Numbered from the stretch's first letter, positions 9,046-18,788 are shown. The stretch is 64,000 nt of DNA from UBA1181 sp045639525 (GCA_045639525.1 JAZUDI010000020.1:1-64000), one strand, 5' to 3'. Notes: generated by a model from the letters alone, not told the origin. Translations and numbers: made by a program.

Positions 9046-10278
9046 ATGATGTACAAGATAACCGCACCAAGCCGCGGATTAGAAGATAAGATTGCTTTGC
9101 CAGCCTCTAAGAGTATCAGCAACCGTGCTTTGATCATGGGTGCGGTAGGTCGTTTCGACCGCAGCATCCGCAACCTGGCGAAGTGCGACGATACCGATGT
9201 GTTGGTACGTGCTTTGGATTCCAAAGATAACCACTTCGACGTGGGAGCGGCAGGTACCTCCATGCGTTTCTCCACCGCCTATTTGGCTGCTCGCCCCGGC
9301 GATTGGCACATTACGGGCAGTGAACGTATGAAGCAGCGTCCGATCGGTGTGCTGGTGGAGGCATTGCGCGCTTTGGGTGCGGAGATTGAGTATGAGGAGA
9401 ATGAAGGCTTCCCGCCGTTGCACATTCAGGGAACCCAGTTGAAGGGCGGTCACATTATCTTGGATGGTGGTGTGAGCAGCCAATATATATCGGCTATTCT
9501 AATGGTGGCGCCTACGATGAAGGAGGGTCTCACATTGGAACTCTCAGGCAATATCGTCTCCGTCCCATATATCCGCATGACCTTGGGTATGATGCGTGAG
9601 ATGGGTATCGAATCCAAGTGGGAGGGCAATGTCATTCAGGTGAAGCCTCAGTCTTATGTGAAGTCCGATTACGTCGTTGAGGCGGATTGGTCTGCCTCCT
9701 CCTATTGGTATGAGATGGCCGCTCTCTCGGAGCGGTGCCGGATTCAATTGCCCTATCTGAGGGAGGTGAGCTTCCAGGGCGATAGCGCTGTCCGCCGTAT
9801 CTTTGAGCCATTGGGCATCTCTACCCGTTTTGAGGGCGATGGTATCCTCTTGGAGCGTGCGGGCAAAGCGGTGGAGCGTTTTGAGTACGATTTCATCGAG
9901 CAGCCCGATTTGGCGCAGACGTTGGTAGTGACCTGTTGTGCGTTGAACATTCCTTTCGAATTCTCCGGTGTGCAATCCTTGAAGATCAAAGAGACCGACC
10001 GTATCGCCGCTTTGAAGAATGAGTGCGCGAAGTTCGGCTATCTTTTGGTTGAGCCTGCCGAGGGTAAATTGGCTTGGCGAGGCGAGCGTTGCGAGGCGCA
10101 AGCCAACCCTATTGTCGAGACCTATGAGGATCATCGTATGGCAATGGCCTTCGCGCCGATGGCGATGGTGAAGGGATCTGTGTTGATCAACCATCCGATG
10201 GTGGTCACCAAGTCCTACCCGGAATTCTGGGAACACTTGAAGCAGGTGGGATTTGAGATAGAGGAGATCAATGGTTAA
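9046..10278 (+). CDS. aroA: 3-phosphoshikimate 1-carboxyvinyltransferase (EPSP synthase)
   Basis: About 410 residues. I choose the ATG at 9046 (MMYKITAPS) because the frame upstream of it overlaps aroB and shows no family similarity. The enzyme joins shikimate-3-phosphate and phosphoenolpyruvate. Seen: LPASKSISNRALIMGA (Lys and Ser/Arg contacts), AAGTSMRFSTAYLA, SSQYISAI, and the KETDRIAAL and EDHRMAMAFAP motifs. It is slightly shorter than the roughly 430-residue classical enzyme. It ends 23 bases before a terminator. Confidence 0.93.
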   Translation: MMYKITAPSRGLEDKIALPASKSISNRALIMGAVGRFDRSIRNLAKCDDTDVLVRALDSKDNHFDVGAAGTSMRFSTAYLAARPGDWHITGSERMKQRPIGVLVEALRALGAEIEYEENEGFPPLHIQGTQLKGGHIILDGGVSSQYISAILMVAPTMKEGLTLELSGNIVSVPYIRMTLGMMREMGIESKWEGNVIQVKPQSYVKSDYVVEADWSASSYWYEMAALSERCRIQLPYLREVSFQGDSAVRRIFEPLGISTRFEGDGILLERAGKAVERFEYDFIEQPDLAQTLVVTCCALNIPFEFSGVQSLKIKETDRIAALKNECAKFGYLLVEPAEGKLAWRGERCEAQANPIVETYEDHRMAMAFAPMAMVKGSVLINHPMVVTKSYPEFWEHLKQVGFEIEEING

Positions 10279-10299
10279 TTAGCAGTAGCGTTAAGATAG

Positions 10300-10328
10300 A
10301 AGGGGAGGAGCGATCTTCCCCTTTTTTA
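10300..10328 (+). terminator. Terminator after aroA
   Basis: AAGGGGA (10300-10306) pairs with TCCCCTT (10317-10323) and is followed by T residues. The MATE gene starts only 15 bases later, so some read-through is likely. Confidence 0.7.
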
Positions 10329-10342
10329 AAATTACGATATAG

Positions 10343-11695
10343 ATGAGTCGTAGGATAGATATGTTGAATGGCCCCTTGTTGGGGAAAATCATTGCGTTCG
10401 CGTTGCCTGTGGCTGCCAGCAGTATTCTGCAGCAGCTGTTCAACTCTGTGGATGTGGCGGTGGTGGGAAAGTTCTCTTCGCCCCAGGCTTTGGCGGCGGT
10501 GGGAAGCAATGGCTCGCTGATCAACTTGATGATCAACCTCTTTGTGGGCATTTCGGTGGGTGCGAATGTGGTCATCTCCCGCTATATCGGTAAACAGGAT
10601 AGGGCAGGTATGAAACGTGCCATCTCGACGGCTTTGGCCGTTTCGGTGGTGAGTGGTCTGCTTTTGTTGACCATAGGCGTCTCTTTGGCGCGTATTATTT
10701 TGGAGGCGATGCAGACGCCATCCGATGTGATAGATTTGTCTGTGCTCTATCTGCGTGTCTATTTTTTAGGCATGCCAGCCATTATGTTATTTAATTTCAC
10801 CTCTGCTATTTTTCGTAGCGTAGGTGACACCAAACGGCCACTCTATTGTTTGCTGGTAGGTGGCGTGGTCAATGTGGTGGTCAACCTGCTGTTGGTACTC
10901 TGTTTCCACTTCGATGTTTTGGGCGTGGCGATCGGAACGGTCCTGGGCAATGTGGTTGCGGCCACCTTGGTACTCCTTCTGTTGAATCGAGAGACAGGTT
11001 CCGTTAGTTTTAAGATTAAGGAGGCAAGGATCTTTCGGTTCGAATTGTCGGAGATGTTGCGCATCGGTATTCCCGCTGGTGTGCAGAGTATGGTATTCTC
11101 CTTCGCCAATGTATTTATCCAATCCTCCATCAATGGTTTTGGTGCGATAGCGGTGGCGGGTTCAGCGGCGGCGCTCAATTATGAGCACTACTGTTACTAC
11201 ATCATTGGTGCCTTTGTGGCCGCCACAACCACCTTTACCGGGCAGAACCATGGTGCCAAGCAGATGGAGCGCTGTCGAAAGGTATTCTGGCACGCCATGT
11301 GGTTGAGTGTCGTGGGATGTGGCATCTGTAATATGTTCTTCGTTTGGCAGGAGCGGTGGGCGATTGGTCTATTCACATCGGATGAAGCGGTCTTCGAATA
11401 TGCCTTTACAAGAATGGAGATTATTCTCTTCTGGCAGTGGATCGCCTGCAGTTATGAGATCTCCGCCGCTTCGTTGCGAGGATTGGGATACTCCAGTCTG
11501 CCTGCTTGGCTGACGATCTTCGGTACCTGCGTTTTACGCATAGGATGGATCAAATATTATTGTCCTACCCACCCGGACTTCTCCTCCTTGATGATTGTCT
11601 ATCCGATCTCTTGGGTCATTACGGGTACCTTGGTATTGACGGCGAACCGCCTTGTTTTCAGGCGGGAGGAGCGTAGAATGGCAGCCTGCGGTTAG
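10343..11695 (+). CDS. MATE family multidrug/toxin exporter
   Basis: 450 residues with about 12 hydrophobic segments in two similar halves, as in MATE proteins. Family patterns include the first-helix LGKIIAFALPVAASSILQ, the GS.....N loop and the G..TKRPLY loop between halves. MATE proteins expel cationic drugs or metabolites using Na+ or H+ gradients across the inner membrane. No substrate can be assigned. It has no clear promoter of its own and may be read from the aro operon past the weak terminator. Confidence 0.88.
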   Translation: MSRRIDMLNGPLLGKIIAFALPVAASSILQQLFNSVDVAVVGKFSSPQALAAVGSNGSLINLMINLFVGISVGANVVISRYIGKQDRAGMKRAISTALAVSVVSGLLLLTIGVSLARIILEAMQTPSDVIDLSVLYLRVYFLGMPAIMLFNFTSAIFRSVGDTKRPLYCLLVGGVVNVVVNLLLVLCFHFDVLGVAIGTVLGNVVAATLVLLLLNRETGSVSFKIKEARIFRFELSEMLRIGIPAGVQSMVFSFANVFIQSSINGFGAIAVAGSAAALNYEHYCYYIIGAFVAATTTFTGQNHGAKQMERCRKVFWHAMWLSVVGCGICNMFFVWQERWAIGLFTSDEAVFEYAFTRMEIILFWQWIACSYEISAASLRGLGYSSLPAWLTIFGTCVLRIGWIKYYCPTHPDFSSLMIVYPISWVITGTLVLTANRLVFRREERRMAACG

Positions 11696-11720
11696 ACAGG
11701 CTGGCCGTAAGTAAAGCCAT

Positions 11721-11755
11721 AAAAAAAGCGAGTCAATCAACTTGACTCGCTTTTT
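11721..11755. terminator. Bidirectional terminator between MATE and beta-barrel genes
   Basis: GCGAGTCAA (11728-11736) pairs with TTGACTCGC (11742-11750), flanked by A-run on one side and T-run on the other, so it can stop transcription from both convergent genes. Confidence 0.88.
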
Positions 11756-11775
11756 CTGTATTGTGACAGTTCAGA

Positions 11776-12525
11776 TTAGAACTTGAAACCGATGAAGATA
11801 CGGAAGTTGTTTCTTCTTCTGTAGGTAAGGATGTCGCCCAACATCTTGTCGAACATATCCTCGTCCTCATCCTCCTCAAACCAGTCCATAGCCTTCAACT
11901 TAGCGAAGTTGTACTCAAAACCGACTTGGAAAACCTTGTAACGGAATGCGGCGCCAAGGTATTGAGAAAGACCAAACTCAGCATCAACGTCGTCGATGTC
12001 GTGGCCCAACTTCTTAGCTACTGTCTCATAAGCAGCCTCAAGGTGATCATCCGCGAACTTGAAGTTTTGGAAGCCCAAGCTTGGACCGAAGCTGTAGAAT
12101 ACGTCAGCAGCCATATCGTCGCCCAAATAGTAAGTACCAATTACACCTGGCATCAAGAAGTCTGCCTTGATAGTGTTACCCTTGAGAAGCAATACCTTCT
12201 CGCCAGCGAAATCACTGTAGCACTTGCTCATTCCGAAAGAGAAGTCCGCCCAACGAGCGCTTACAGCGATACCGAACTTACCTGGAGTGGCAACATACCA
12301 ACGAGTATCCAATCCCAAACCAAACATAGGAGTGTTCTTTCTTGACTCCAAATCACTTGACAAAAGTTCCTTAGAACCCTCAAGACGTGTGTGACCGAAT
12401 TTGTCGTTGCTAACGAAACCTACGTTCAACTTCAATCCGAAACCATTGTCATCACCTTGCTCGATAGCGAACGCAGCAGTAGCCATGCTGAAAAGGGCAG
12501 TGGCCATCAAAATTAATTTCTTCAT
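11776..12525 (-). CDS. Outer-membrane beta-barrel protein
   Basis: About 249 residues from the ATG whose complement is at 12523-12525. This start gives a clean signal peptide (KKLILMATALFSMATAAFA) and lies about 90 bases after a -7 box; upstream in-frame sequence is AT-rich leader. The mature part has alternating strands such as GFGLKLNVGF, FGIAVSARWADF and FQVGFEYNF, and ends with a terminal strand NFRIFIGFKF with C-terminal Phe, the classic barrel-assembly signal. Function beyond a small outer-membrane barrel is unknown. Confidence 0.78.
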   Translation of the reverse strand: MKKLILMATALFSMATAAFAIEQGDDNGFGLKLNVGFVSNDKFGHTRLEGSKELLSSDLESRKNTPMFGLGLDTRWYVATPGKFGIAVSARWADFSFGMSKCYSDFAGEKVLLLKGNTIKADFLMPGVIGTYYLGDDMAADVFYSFGPSLGFQNFKFADDHLEAAYETVAKKLGHDIDDVDAEFGLSQYLGAAFRYKVFQVGFEYNFAKLKAMDWFEEDEDEDMFDKMLGDILTYRRRNNFRIFIGFKF

Positions 12526-12612
12526 TTTAAATAATTTAAAATAGACAATAATTGCCCCGTCTACCATAAACCACAAAGGATAGGGGCTAATTTTCCTCTC
12601 GTGATTTGAGTG

Positions 12613-12620
12613 CAAATTTA
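12613..12620 (-). promoter_or_regulatory. -7 promoter box for the beta-barrel gene
   Basis: On the minus strand TAAATTTG matches the TAnnTTTG consensus and lies about 90 bases before the chosen start. The -33 element is not clear. Confidence 0.45.
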
Positions 12621-12760
12621 TGTTATTTTCTGTTATAAACCATTTAAAATTGCCCATCTTTTTTCTTGATGGGTATTTATTTTCTCTGATTATTGTTAAA
12701 AATCAATGTTATAGGGCGATGTTTGAGAGGATTTGTTCGGTCGGAGAAAATGAAAATGCG

Positions 12761-13669
12761 CTACTGTCGGAGTTTCCTTGCCACCGTTTGAAGATCTCTT
12801 ATCAGAAACTTCTTGAAGAGTTGCGGATGGGACAATGGTAGTTTCGCCATCATCCAAAGATAGTGCTTAGGGTATTGGCGCCGCATCGTCAAGGAGTGAG
12901 AGAGGGGTAATTCGGGGGAGAGGGAGATGTGGTGTCGTCGGGCCAGTCGGTCGATGCCGAGGCAGACATTCAATCTACTTTGGCACTCCTCCAAGGATAC
13001 GGTGATGCTGGAGAACTGGCTGGCTGCCAAAGAACCCTCTCTTTGGGTGACGATGTAGAGCGGGTCTTCCGACACGTGGATCTTCTGGGCGAAGATACCT
13101 GCCAAGAAGGAGAACCGCACATCATTGGAGTAGCGGGTCGTGTCGCAGGCGATGTGGTGCGCCTCGATAAAGGAGTGTTTGAAGAATTTTCCCCAAAGCG
13201 CCTGAAAATTATATCTTAGATCGTTTTCGGACTTATCGATTCGGTATTGCTCGAAAAATGGGGCGTAGAAGTTCCTATCCGCGGGCTGCGACAGGTCGTC
13301 GCTCATCACGCTTATGGCATTGAAGAATAGCACGTCCGCCTCCTCGTCCCTATTCTTTTCGACCACTTCGAACATATTCTCCACGAAGAGGTCGTCGGCA
13401 TCCATAAATGTCACCCAATCTCCCTCCGCATGGGCCAACCCGAGGTTTCTCGCACGGCCTGCGCTGCCACCTTGTGATGTCCTCAAATAGGTAAGATGAG
13501 GCCGCTTCAGGGCCGGATAGATCTCCGGAAAGTTCTCCCCGTTTGGGCTACAATCATCCACTACGACCACTTGGATCTCCTCCCTGATGGGGATTGAGGC
13601 AAGGCATCTCGTCAAGAGTTGCGGTATGTTGTAATGGGGAATGATGACGGTGTATGTATATGTGGACAT
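12761..13669 (-). CDS. Family 2 glycosyltransferase
   Basis: About 302 residues from MSTYTYTV (a second ATG two codons upstream at 13675 is possible). The GT-A domain shows IIPHYNIPQLLTRCL, VVDDCSP, GGSAGRARNLGL and the metal-binding MDADD. The C-terminal half is less conserved. It starts a few bases after the flippase stop codon, so both are one transcript; together they suggest synthesis and export of a surface polysaccharide or O-antigen-like glycan. Specific sugar is unknown. Confidence 0.86.
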   Translation of the reverse strand: MSTYTYTVIIPHYNIPQLLTRCLASIPIREEIQVVVVDDCSPNGENFPEIYPALKRPHLTYLRTSQGGSAGRARNLGLAHAEGDWVTFMDADDLFVENMFEVVEKNRDEEADVLFFNAISVMSDDLSQPADRNFYAPFFEQYRIDKSENDLRYNFQALWGKFFKHSFIEAHHIACDTTRYSNDVRFSFLAGIFAQKIHVSEDPLYIVTQREGSLAASQFSSITVSLEECQSRLNVCLGIDRLARRHHISLSPELPLSHSLTMRRQYPKHYLWMMAKLPLSHPQLFKKFLIRDLQTVARKLRQ

Positions 13670-13682
13670 AGCCATTTATAGT

Positions 13683-15227
13683 TTAGTGTCTAAATCTGCT
13701 TTTCATTCGTTCGACAAATAGTCGGATGCCCTCCGAACAACCGTAGGAGAGGAGAGAGGAGGATATCAGTAGGATAGAGCCGAATGCCGTGGCCTTGATG
13801 AGGAACGCCTGCCATGTGGTGGCCACATCCTCGGGGATTCCCATGAGGAGAACCGCCTTTCTGGAGAGGAGGTAGGCGATGGCGAAGGGGACGATGTTAC
13901 CCGCCAAGAGGGAGAGATAGTGGTGGAAACGCATTTTGAAACCTTGGCTATAGAGATAGTAGGGTTTCCATACATGCATCAGGCATAACTGTACCAACAC
14001 CGGAACCGCCAACAATCCCGCCAATCCCCAAACCTTTCCCACAGCCACAACTGCTAATAGGGAGAGGATGCGGCAGACCGGCACCCAAATGTCTGCCTTC
14101 AACCCATATCCGTCCAGGTATTGGTCGGTGGTGTTTCGTAGGAGGTTGAGGCAGAAATCCGCGCAGATCAAGAAGACGAGCAGCGGCGAGAGTACGTACG
14201 ATTCGCCCAACCATACCGCGATGAAGTCGGAACTTAGGAAGAGGAGGCAGAGCGAAAGGTAGGTGACCACGAAGAACTTAATGGCGTATAGTTCCTTGTA
14301 GCAGCGGTAGATGCGCTCGTGGTTGCCCTCGGCGATGAGATTGCCGATACCTGCGCTGGTGCCGGAGAGAGCCGCGTTGATCAACTGGCTCACTTTGCTG
14401 TTCACTAGTGTATAGTTGCCGTAGAAGGTTACCACCGAGAGGGAGGCGTAGGCGAATACGATGATTGGCATCACGCTGTTGTTGATGAATCCGCCGATCT
14501 GGTGGACAAAAACTTTCTTGACGTACTGGATGATCTCTTGGTGGTGCTTGATGGCTACCTTTCCCCTTTGGTAGTTCGCCTCCACCCAAGGATAGACCTT
14601 GTCGAACTGTCTGTTCAGCAAGACGCTGTTCAGGATGGCGAAGAGGAGGGTAAGGGTAATGTAGATGAAGTAACTGTTTGTATAGAGGGCCAGTGCCATT
14701 TGGAGTACGACGCATAGGATTTGGGTAACCTGGAAGTAGCCGTTCACATAGTATTGGCGTTGGTCGGCGTTGAAGATGGTATTGGCTTTGTAGTTGATGA
14801 AATATCCGATCAGCGAACAGAACAGTTGGGCGTAGAAGCAGTAGTAGATGATGAACCAACTCTGCGTAGTATCTTGGAAGATGAGCGGAAGGAAGAGCGA
14901 GAAGATCACACCCGCGCAGAGGATGAATATACCGATATTGCGGTAGAGGTAAGCCATGATGGAGATGATCTCGTTGATCATCTCCCGATCTTTGTCGAAA
15001 AGCGGTTTGTAGAGGAAGTAGGCGATGGAGGCGCCCACGCCCAGCTCTGCCAAATTCAGGAAGGCCAGTAGGCTATTGACCGTGGTGGCGAGTCCGATGA
15101 ACTCGTCGCCCAATTGATCCAGAAAAATCTTTCTTGAGAAGAAGGAGATGATGATGGAGATGGCGGAGACTGCCAAGTTCACCTTCATGTTTAAAACTGC
15201 CTTTCCTACTCTTGATCTGTTCTCCAT
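13683..15227 (-). CDS. Polysaccharide flippase (Wzx-like, MOP superfamily)
   Basis: 514 residues with about 12-14 hydrophobic segments and an N-terminal pattern (NLAVSAISIIISFFSRKIF, LGDEFIGLATTVNSLLAFLNLAELG) typical of Bacteroidota polysaccharide-biosynthesis flippases. It would move lipid-linked oligosaccharides across the inner membrane. It is followed within 15 bases by a glycosyltransferase. No other capsule genes are present nearby, so this is a minimal pair and not a full capsule locus. Confidence 0.85.
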   Translation of the reverse strand: MENRSRVGKAVLNMKVNLAVSAISIIISFFSRKIFLDQLGDEFIGLATTVNSLLAFLNLAELGVGASIAYFLYKPLFDKDREMINEIISIMAYLYRNIGIFILCAGVIFSLFLPLIFQDTTQSWFIIYYCFYAQLFCSLIGYFINYKANTIFNADQRQYYVNGYFQVTQILCVVLQMALALYTNSYFIYITLTLLFAILNSVLLNRQFDKVYPWVEANYQRGKVAIKHHQEIIQYVKKVFVHQIGGFINNSVMPIIVFAYASLSVVTFYGNYTLVNSKVSQLINAALSGTSAGIGNLIAEGNHERIYRCYKELYAIKFFVVTYLSLCLLFLSSDFIAVWLGESYVLSPLLVFLICADFCLNLLRNTTDQYLDGYGLKADIWVPVCRILSLLAVVAVGKVWGLAGLLAVPVLVQLCLMHVWKPYYLYSQGFKMRFHHYLSLLAGNIVPFAIAYLLSRKAVLLMGIPEDVATTWQAFLIKATAFGSILLISSSLLSYGCSEGIRLFVERMKSRFRH

Positions 15228-15294
15228 GAGTAATACTTCCCTTATTCGGAGTTGATATTTGGTTGCAAAGGTAAGTAATTTTGAGTAAATACGA

Positions 15295-15319
15295 AAGGCG
15301 GACCATTGTGATCCGCCTT
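15295..15319 (-). terminator. Hairpin after the DUF1015 gene
   Basis: AAGGCGGA (15295-15302) pairs with TCCGCCTT (15312-15319). On the minus strand it follows the DUF1015 stop by about 26 bases; the T-run is interrupted, so it is a moderate terminator. Confidence 0.6.
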
Positions 15320-15344
15320 CGTTATGTTCTCTTTTATGTTTTCG

Positions 15345-16592
15345 TTAGGACAACTTGTGGATAATCAAACCTGAGCGCAACTTAGGTTCGAACCATGTAG
15401 CCTTTGGAGGCATGATGTTGCCGCTATCAGCGATATCCATGATTTGTTGCATAGAGACTGGATACAAAGCAAGCGCGGTGCGCATCTCGCCATTGTCCAC
15501 ACGTCTCTTGAGCTCCTTCAATCCGCGTAGACCGCCGACGAAGTCGATGCGCTTGTCGGAACGAAGGTCCTTGATGCCAAGGATCTCGTCGAGGATCAAA
15601 CGGCTGGAGATATCCACATCCAACACACCGATAGGATCTTGGTCGTTGTAGGTACCCTTCTTTGCCTTCAAGCTGTACCAGTTCTTGTCCAAGTAGAGGG
15701 AGAACTCGTGGAGCTCCTGTGGCTTGTACTCAGCCTCGCCCTTCTTCTCGACGGTGAAGTTCTTGGAGAGCGCCTCCAAGAATTGCTCGCTTGTCATGCC
15801 GTTCAAATCCTTGATGACACGGTTGTAGTCGAGGATCGTCAACTGGCTGGCAGGGAAGGCTACAGCCATGAAGTAGTTGTACTCCTCGTCGCCCTTGTGG
15901 TTAGGGTTTTGCTTGCGCTTCTCGTCGCCCACCAAGGCAGCGGCAGCTGAACGGTGGTGACCGTCGGCGATGTACAAAGCCTTCATCTTACCGAACTCCT
16001 CGGTAACAGTCTTGATATCATTATCGTTATCGATCAACCAAAATTGGTGTCCGAAACCATCGATAGGGGCGATGAACTTGTACTCAGGCTCCTTTACGGT
16101 GTACTTCTTCACCAATGCCTCCAATGTGGCGTTGTCTGGGTATGCGAAGAAGACAGGCTCGATGTTCGCGTTGTTCACGCGGACGTGCTTCATACGATCC
16201 TCCTCCTTGTCGCGGCGGGTCAACTCGTGTTTCTTGATGACACCTGTCATGTAGTCGTCCACATAAGCGCCGATCACAAGACCGTACTGAGTCTTGCCGT
16301 TCATGGTTTGAGCGTAGATGTAGTACATCTCCTTCTCATCTTGTACCAACCATCCCTTGTCTTGGAATTTTTGGAAATTCTCTGCGGCCTTCTCATAGAC
16401 GCGAGGATCATATTCACTGGTTCCTACTGGAAAATCAATTTCTGGTTTGATGATGTGATAGAGTGACATCTCGTTGTCGCCAGCCTCTTCGCGAGCCTCC
16501 TCAGAGTCGAGGACGTCGTATGGACGGCTTTCTACCTTCTCCACCAAATTTTTTGGAGGGCGGATACCCTTAAAAGGTTTGATAATAGCCAT
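15345..16592 (-). CDS. DUF1015 family protein
   Basis: 415 residues, the usual length. The start MAIIKPFKGIRPPK, the RPYDVL motif and the IADGHHRSAAA motif are diagnostic of DUF1015, a widespread family with no settled function, often near serine or one-carbon metabolism genes in Bacteroidota. The conserved His pair in ADGHHR hints at a catalytic or metal-binding role, by inference only. It appears cytoplasmic with no signal peptide. Neighbours here (flippase downstream, an ATPase upstream) do not suggest a pathway. Confidence 0.88.
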   Translation of the reverse strand: MAIIKPFKGIRPPKNLVEKVESRPYDVLDSEEAREEAGDNEMSLYHIIKPEIDFPVGTSEYDPRVYEKAAENFQKFQDKGWLVQDEKEMYYIYAQTMNGKTQYGLVIGAYVDDYMTGVIKKHELTRRDKEEDRMKHVRVNNANIEPVFFAYPDNATLEALVKKYTVKEPEYKFIAPIDGFGHQFWLIDNDNDIKTVTEEFGKMKALYIADGHHRSAAAALVGDEKRKQNPNHKGDEEYNYFMAVAFPASQLTILDYNRVIKDLNGMTSEQFLEALSKNFTVEKKGEAEYKPQELHEFSLYLDKNWYSLKAKKGTYNDQDPIGVLDVDISSRLILDEILGIKDLRSDKRIDFVGGLRGLKELKRRVDNGEMRTALALYPVSMQQIMDIADSGNIMPPKATWFEPKLRSGLIIHKLS

Positions 16593-16701
16593 AATTGGAT
16601 ATGTTTAAATTAAAATTAATTCTTGCTTGGTTTTGAAACGATGCAAAAATACAAAAAATCGTGATGTCCGACGTTTGTATGGCGGCGGTTTTTTATTATT
16701 G

Positions 16702-17967
16702 TTACCGTAATAGCCATTTCCAAATAGGTATAACCTCTATCTCCAGGTTAGGTTTGAATATAATTCTTTCCTCGTCATAAGTGATGATGACGGCACGTTT
16801 TAGAGGATATACTTTGTTAAGTGATAATAGGGCGGATACTTCACGATCGCGTGTCTCATCGTTTTCAATGCTATAAGATGCTTGAATGGCTAGCGATTCA
16901 TCGGGGACATAGAAATCCACCTCAATATTTTTGTTGTAGTAATATAGTTGAGGTGAATCCTCGTCTTTGTTATATCGTTTGTATAAAGAAATCGCAACTA
17001 GGTTCTCCAACAATGATGTCTCTTCGTCCGTTAGGAAAATAGATAAAAGGCCATTGTCTATAAAGTAATGTTTCTTCGAACCCTCTCTCTCCGAGAATTT
17101 CGATGCGTAGTTGTCTAGCGTGAATAGAAGACACGCCTCTTTTACGAAACGGATGTATTCTATGATCGAGGCCGTATTGGTAGAGACACCTGTGCTTTTT
17201 ATTAAGTTGGTGAGACGATTGTAGGAGGTAGGTTGTTTGACATTTTCCGCCAATCTTTTTACTGCCAGCCGAAGAGCGTGATCATTTTTAACATTGTTGC
17301 GTTGGATAATATCTCCTAATAAGATCTTCTCATAGAGTCCATTGAGCCAATGTCGTTTGTTTCGGAACAGTATTAGTTCGGGGAATCCACCCCATTTGAA
17401 GTATTCTGAAAAATGCAGCTGAACTGTATTTTTCAATTTGCTGTATTCCCAGTTTTCGTCAAGATGAATATCCTTGGCGGTGAGGTATTCGGAAAATGAA
17501 AATGGGAAGACTTTCTCGTCAAAGAATCGCGCGCCCAAGGTGGTTGCGATATCTCGGCTCAACATTTTTGCGTTAGAACCTGTGATGAAAACCAAATATT
17601 TCTGGTTGGCCAATCTTCGTGCAAAGTGTTCCCAACCCTCGATGTTTTGTATCTCGTCGAAAAAGAAAATCGGTTTGTCAGAGAACATGGAAGCGTAAGC
17701 TTGTATGATTAGATCGAAATCATCGGCCATCATTCCAAGTAGCCTTTCGTCGTCAAAGTTGATGTATACCAATTCTCTTAATGGGTGACCATCGCTTAAG
17801 AACTGCAACGCTCGTTGGTATAATAAATAGGATTTTCCCGCCTGTCTTATGCCCACAAGAACATATCGGCCTTGTTCCTCAAATTCAAAGGTGCGTTGAT
17901 GCAATACTACATTCTGTATCTCATCTTGCCCTTCTTTGATAAGTGTTTTGAATATCTCTTTCTGCAT
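16702..17967 (-). CDS. AAA-type ATPase with DUF4143 C-terminal domain
   Basis: 421 residues. The P-loop is degenerate-looking but present as GIRQAGKSYLLYQ (about residues 38-50), the Walker B segment is PIFFFDEIQN (about 95-104), and a sensor Asn/Ser follows in VFITGSNAKML. The C-terminal half carries the DUF4143 nuclease-like region with EVDFYVP and IQASYSI, resembling a PD-(D/E)XK core. Such proteins are common, often in multiple copies, in gut Bacteroidota and archaea; their role is unresolved. The gene is more AT-rich than its neighbours and stands alone, in keeping with a mobile or accessory gene. Confidence 0.82.
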   Translation of the reverse strand: MQKEIFKTLIKEGQDEIQNVVLHQRTFEFEEQGRYVLVGIRQAGKSYLLYQRALQFLSDGHPLRELVYINFDDERLLGMMADDFDLIIQAYASMFSDKPIFFFDEIQNIEGWEHFARRLANQKYLVFITGSNAKMLSRDIATTLGARFFDEKVFPFSFSEYLTAKDIHLDENWEYSKLKNTVQLHFSEYFKWGGFPELILFRNKRHWLNGLYEKILLGDIIQRNNVKNDHALRLAVKRLAENVKQPTSYNRLTNLIKSTGVSTNTASIIEYIRFVKEACLLFTLDNYASKFSEREGSKKHYFIDNGLLSIFLTDEETSLLENLVAISLYKRYNKDEDSPQLYYYNKNIEVDFYVPDESLAIQASYSIENDETRDREVSALLSLNKVYPLKRAVIITYDEERIIFKPNLEIEVIPIWKWLLR

Positions 17968-18106
17968 AATATTGTCGGTGTAGGATATATATACTATGCA
18001 AAAATGGAGGTTTTATTTATCAACTCCAAATAAAATTCGCCAATTTTATTTATTGGCGGTAAATAGAAATGGCGGATTTTGTATGCCGACGATAAAAAAT
18101 TAGGTG

Positions 18107-18403
18107 TTATTTTTTCTCTCTCTTGGGGAACCACCCCTTCTCCACACGTTTGCGTTGGTCGAAGACCTCTTTAACGCTCCAGAAGCAGGAGAAGGCGAAA
18201 ACGCCAAGGAGTATGGAAAGGATTTGATTGGTGATTATGATGGAGAAGAGGGTGCCGATGATGCCGCATATAAAGAATGCCCACCAACATTTCACGCCGA
18301 AGTAGTACTCTCCTTTGATCACCAACGGATGGAATATACCTATTATAAGAAAGGTGGCTAATCCGATGAGTAGTCCGGAGCAGTTGAAGTTATTAAAATC
18401 CAT
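18107..18403 (-). CDS. DUF4491 family small membrane protein
   Basis: About 98 residues from MDFNNFNCSG; ATG codons one and seven positions upstream are possible but the family starts near here. Two or three hydrophobic segments (LLIGLATFLIIGIFHPLVI, WWAFFICGIIGTLFSIII, ILLGVFAFSCFWSVKEV) and the conserved FHP.VIK.EYY..V..WW motif identify DUF4491. The C-terminus is basic (KKGWFP-like end followed by KREKK). An inner-membrane protein of unknown function restricted mostly to Bacteroidota and some Firmicutes. Confidence 0.8.
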   Translation of the reverse strand: MDFNNFNCSGLLIGLATFLIIGIFHPLVIKGEYYFGVKCWWAFFICGIIGTLFSIIITNQILSILLGVFAFSCFWSVKEVFDQRKRVEKGWFPKREKK

Positions 18404-18666
18404 CATATTATCTTTTTGCACCACAAATTTACAAAAATCGTTTTGTTTGGAGGGCTTCCATACATTTTTTTTATCGAAGTGTGGGAAAATAAGAGCAAAT
18501 TGTTGCTGATCGAAGGGGCGGATGAGATGATGAGATGGGCTCTCAACTTGTACAAAGTGTCACCATTTTCAGAAAAATCGTTGTCATTTTGCCTTAAAAA
18601 TTGCTGACAATATGACAAAATATCGTCAAAAACGGTGGCAATATGTAATTTATAGGCTTAAAATTT

Positions 18667-18681
18667 GTATCATTTTGATAC
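18667..18681. promoter_or_regulatory. Palindrome, distal operator-like site of dapL operon
   Basis: GTATCATTTTGATAC is an inverted repeat with arms GTATC/GATAC. Its core TATCATTTTGATA is the reverse complement of the core of the site at 18791-18803, and related sites precede dapF. It lies about 170 bases before the likely transcription start. Confidence 0.5.
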
Positions 18682-18788
18682 TTTGATTTTTGAAAAATCT
18701 ACGATTTGAAACGAAATTATAAAAATTACTTACGAATTGACATAAAATAACATAAAAATATTATAAAACGAAAGTGGTGTCAAAAACC

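Noticed and set aside
12929..13219. Plus-strand frame antisense to the glycosyltransferase
   Set aside because: Falls wholly inside a well-supported GT2 gene on the other strand.
18427..18607. Short frames in the region before dapL
   Set aside because: AT-rich, overlapping on both strands, with no ribosome site; the interval is better explained as regulatory.
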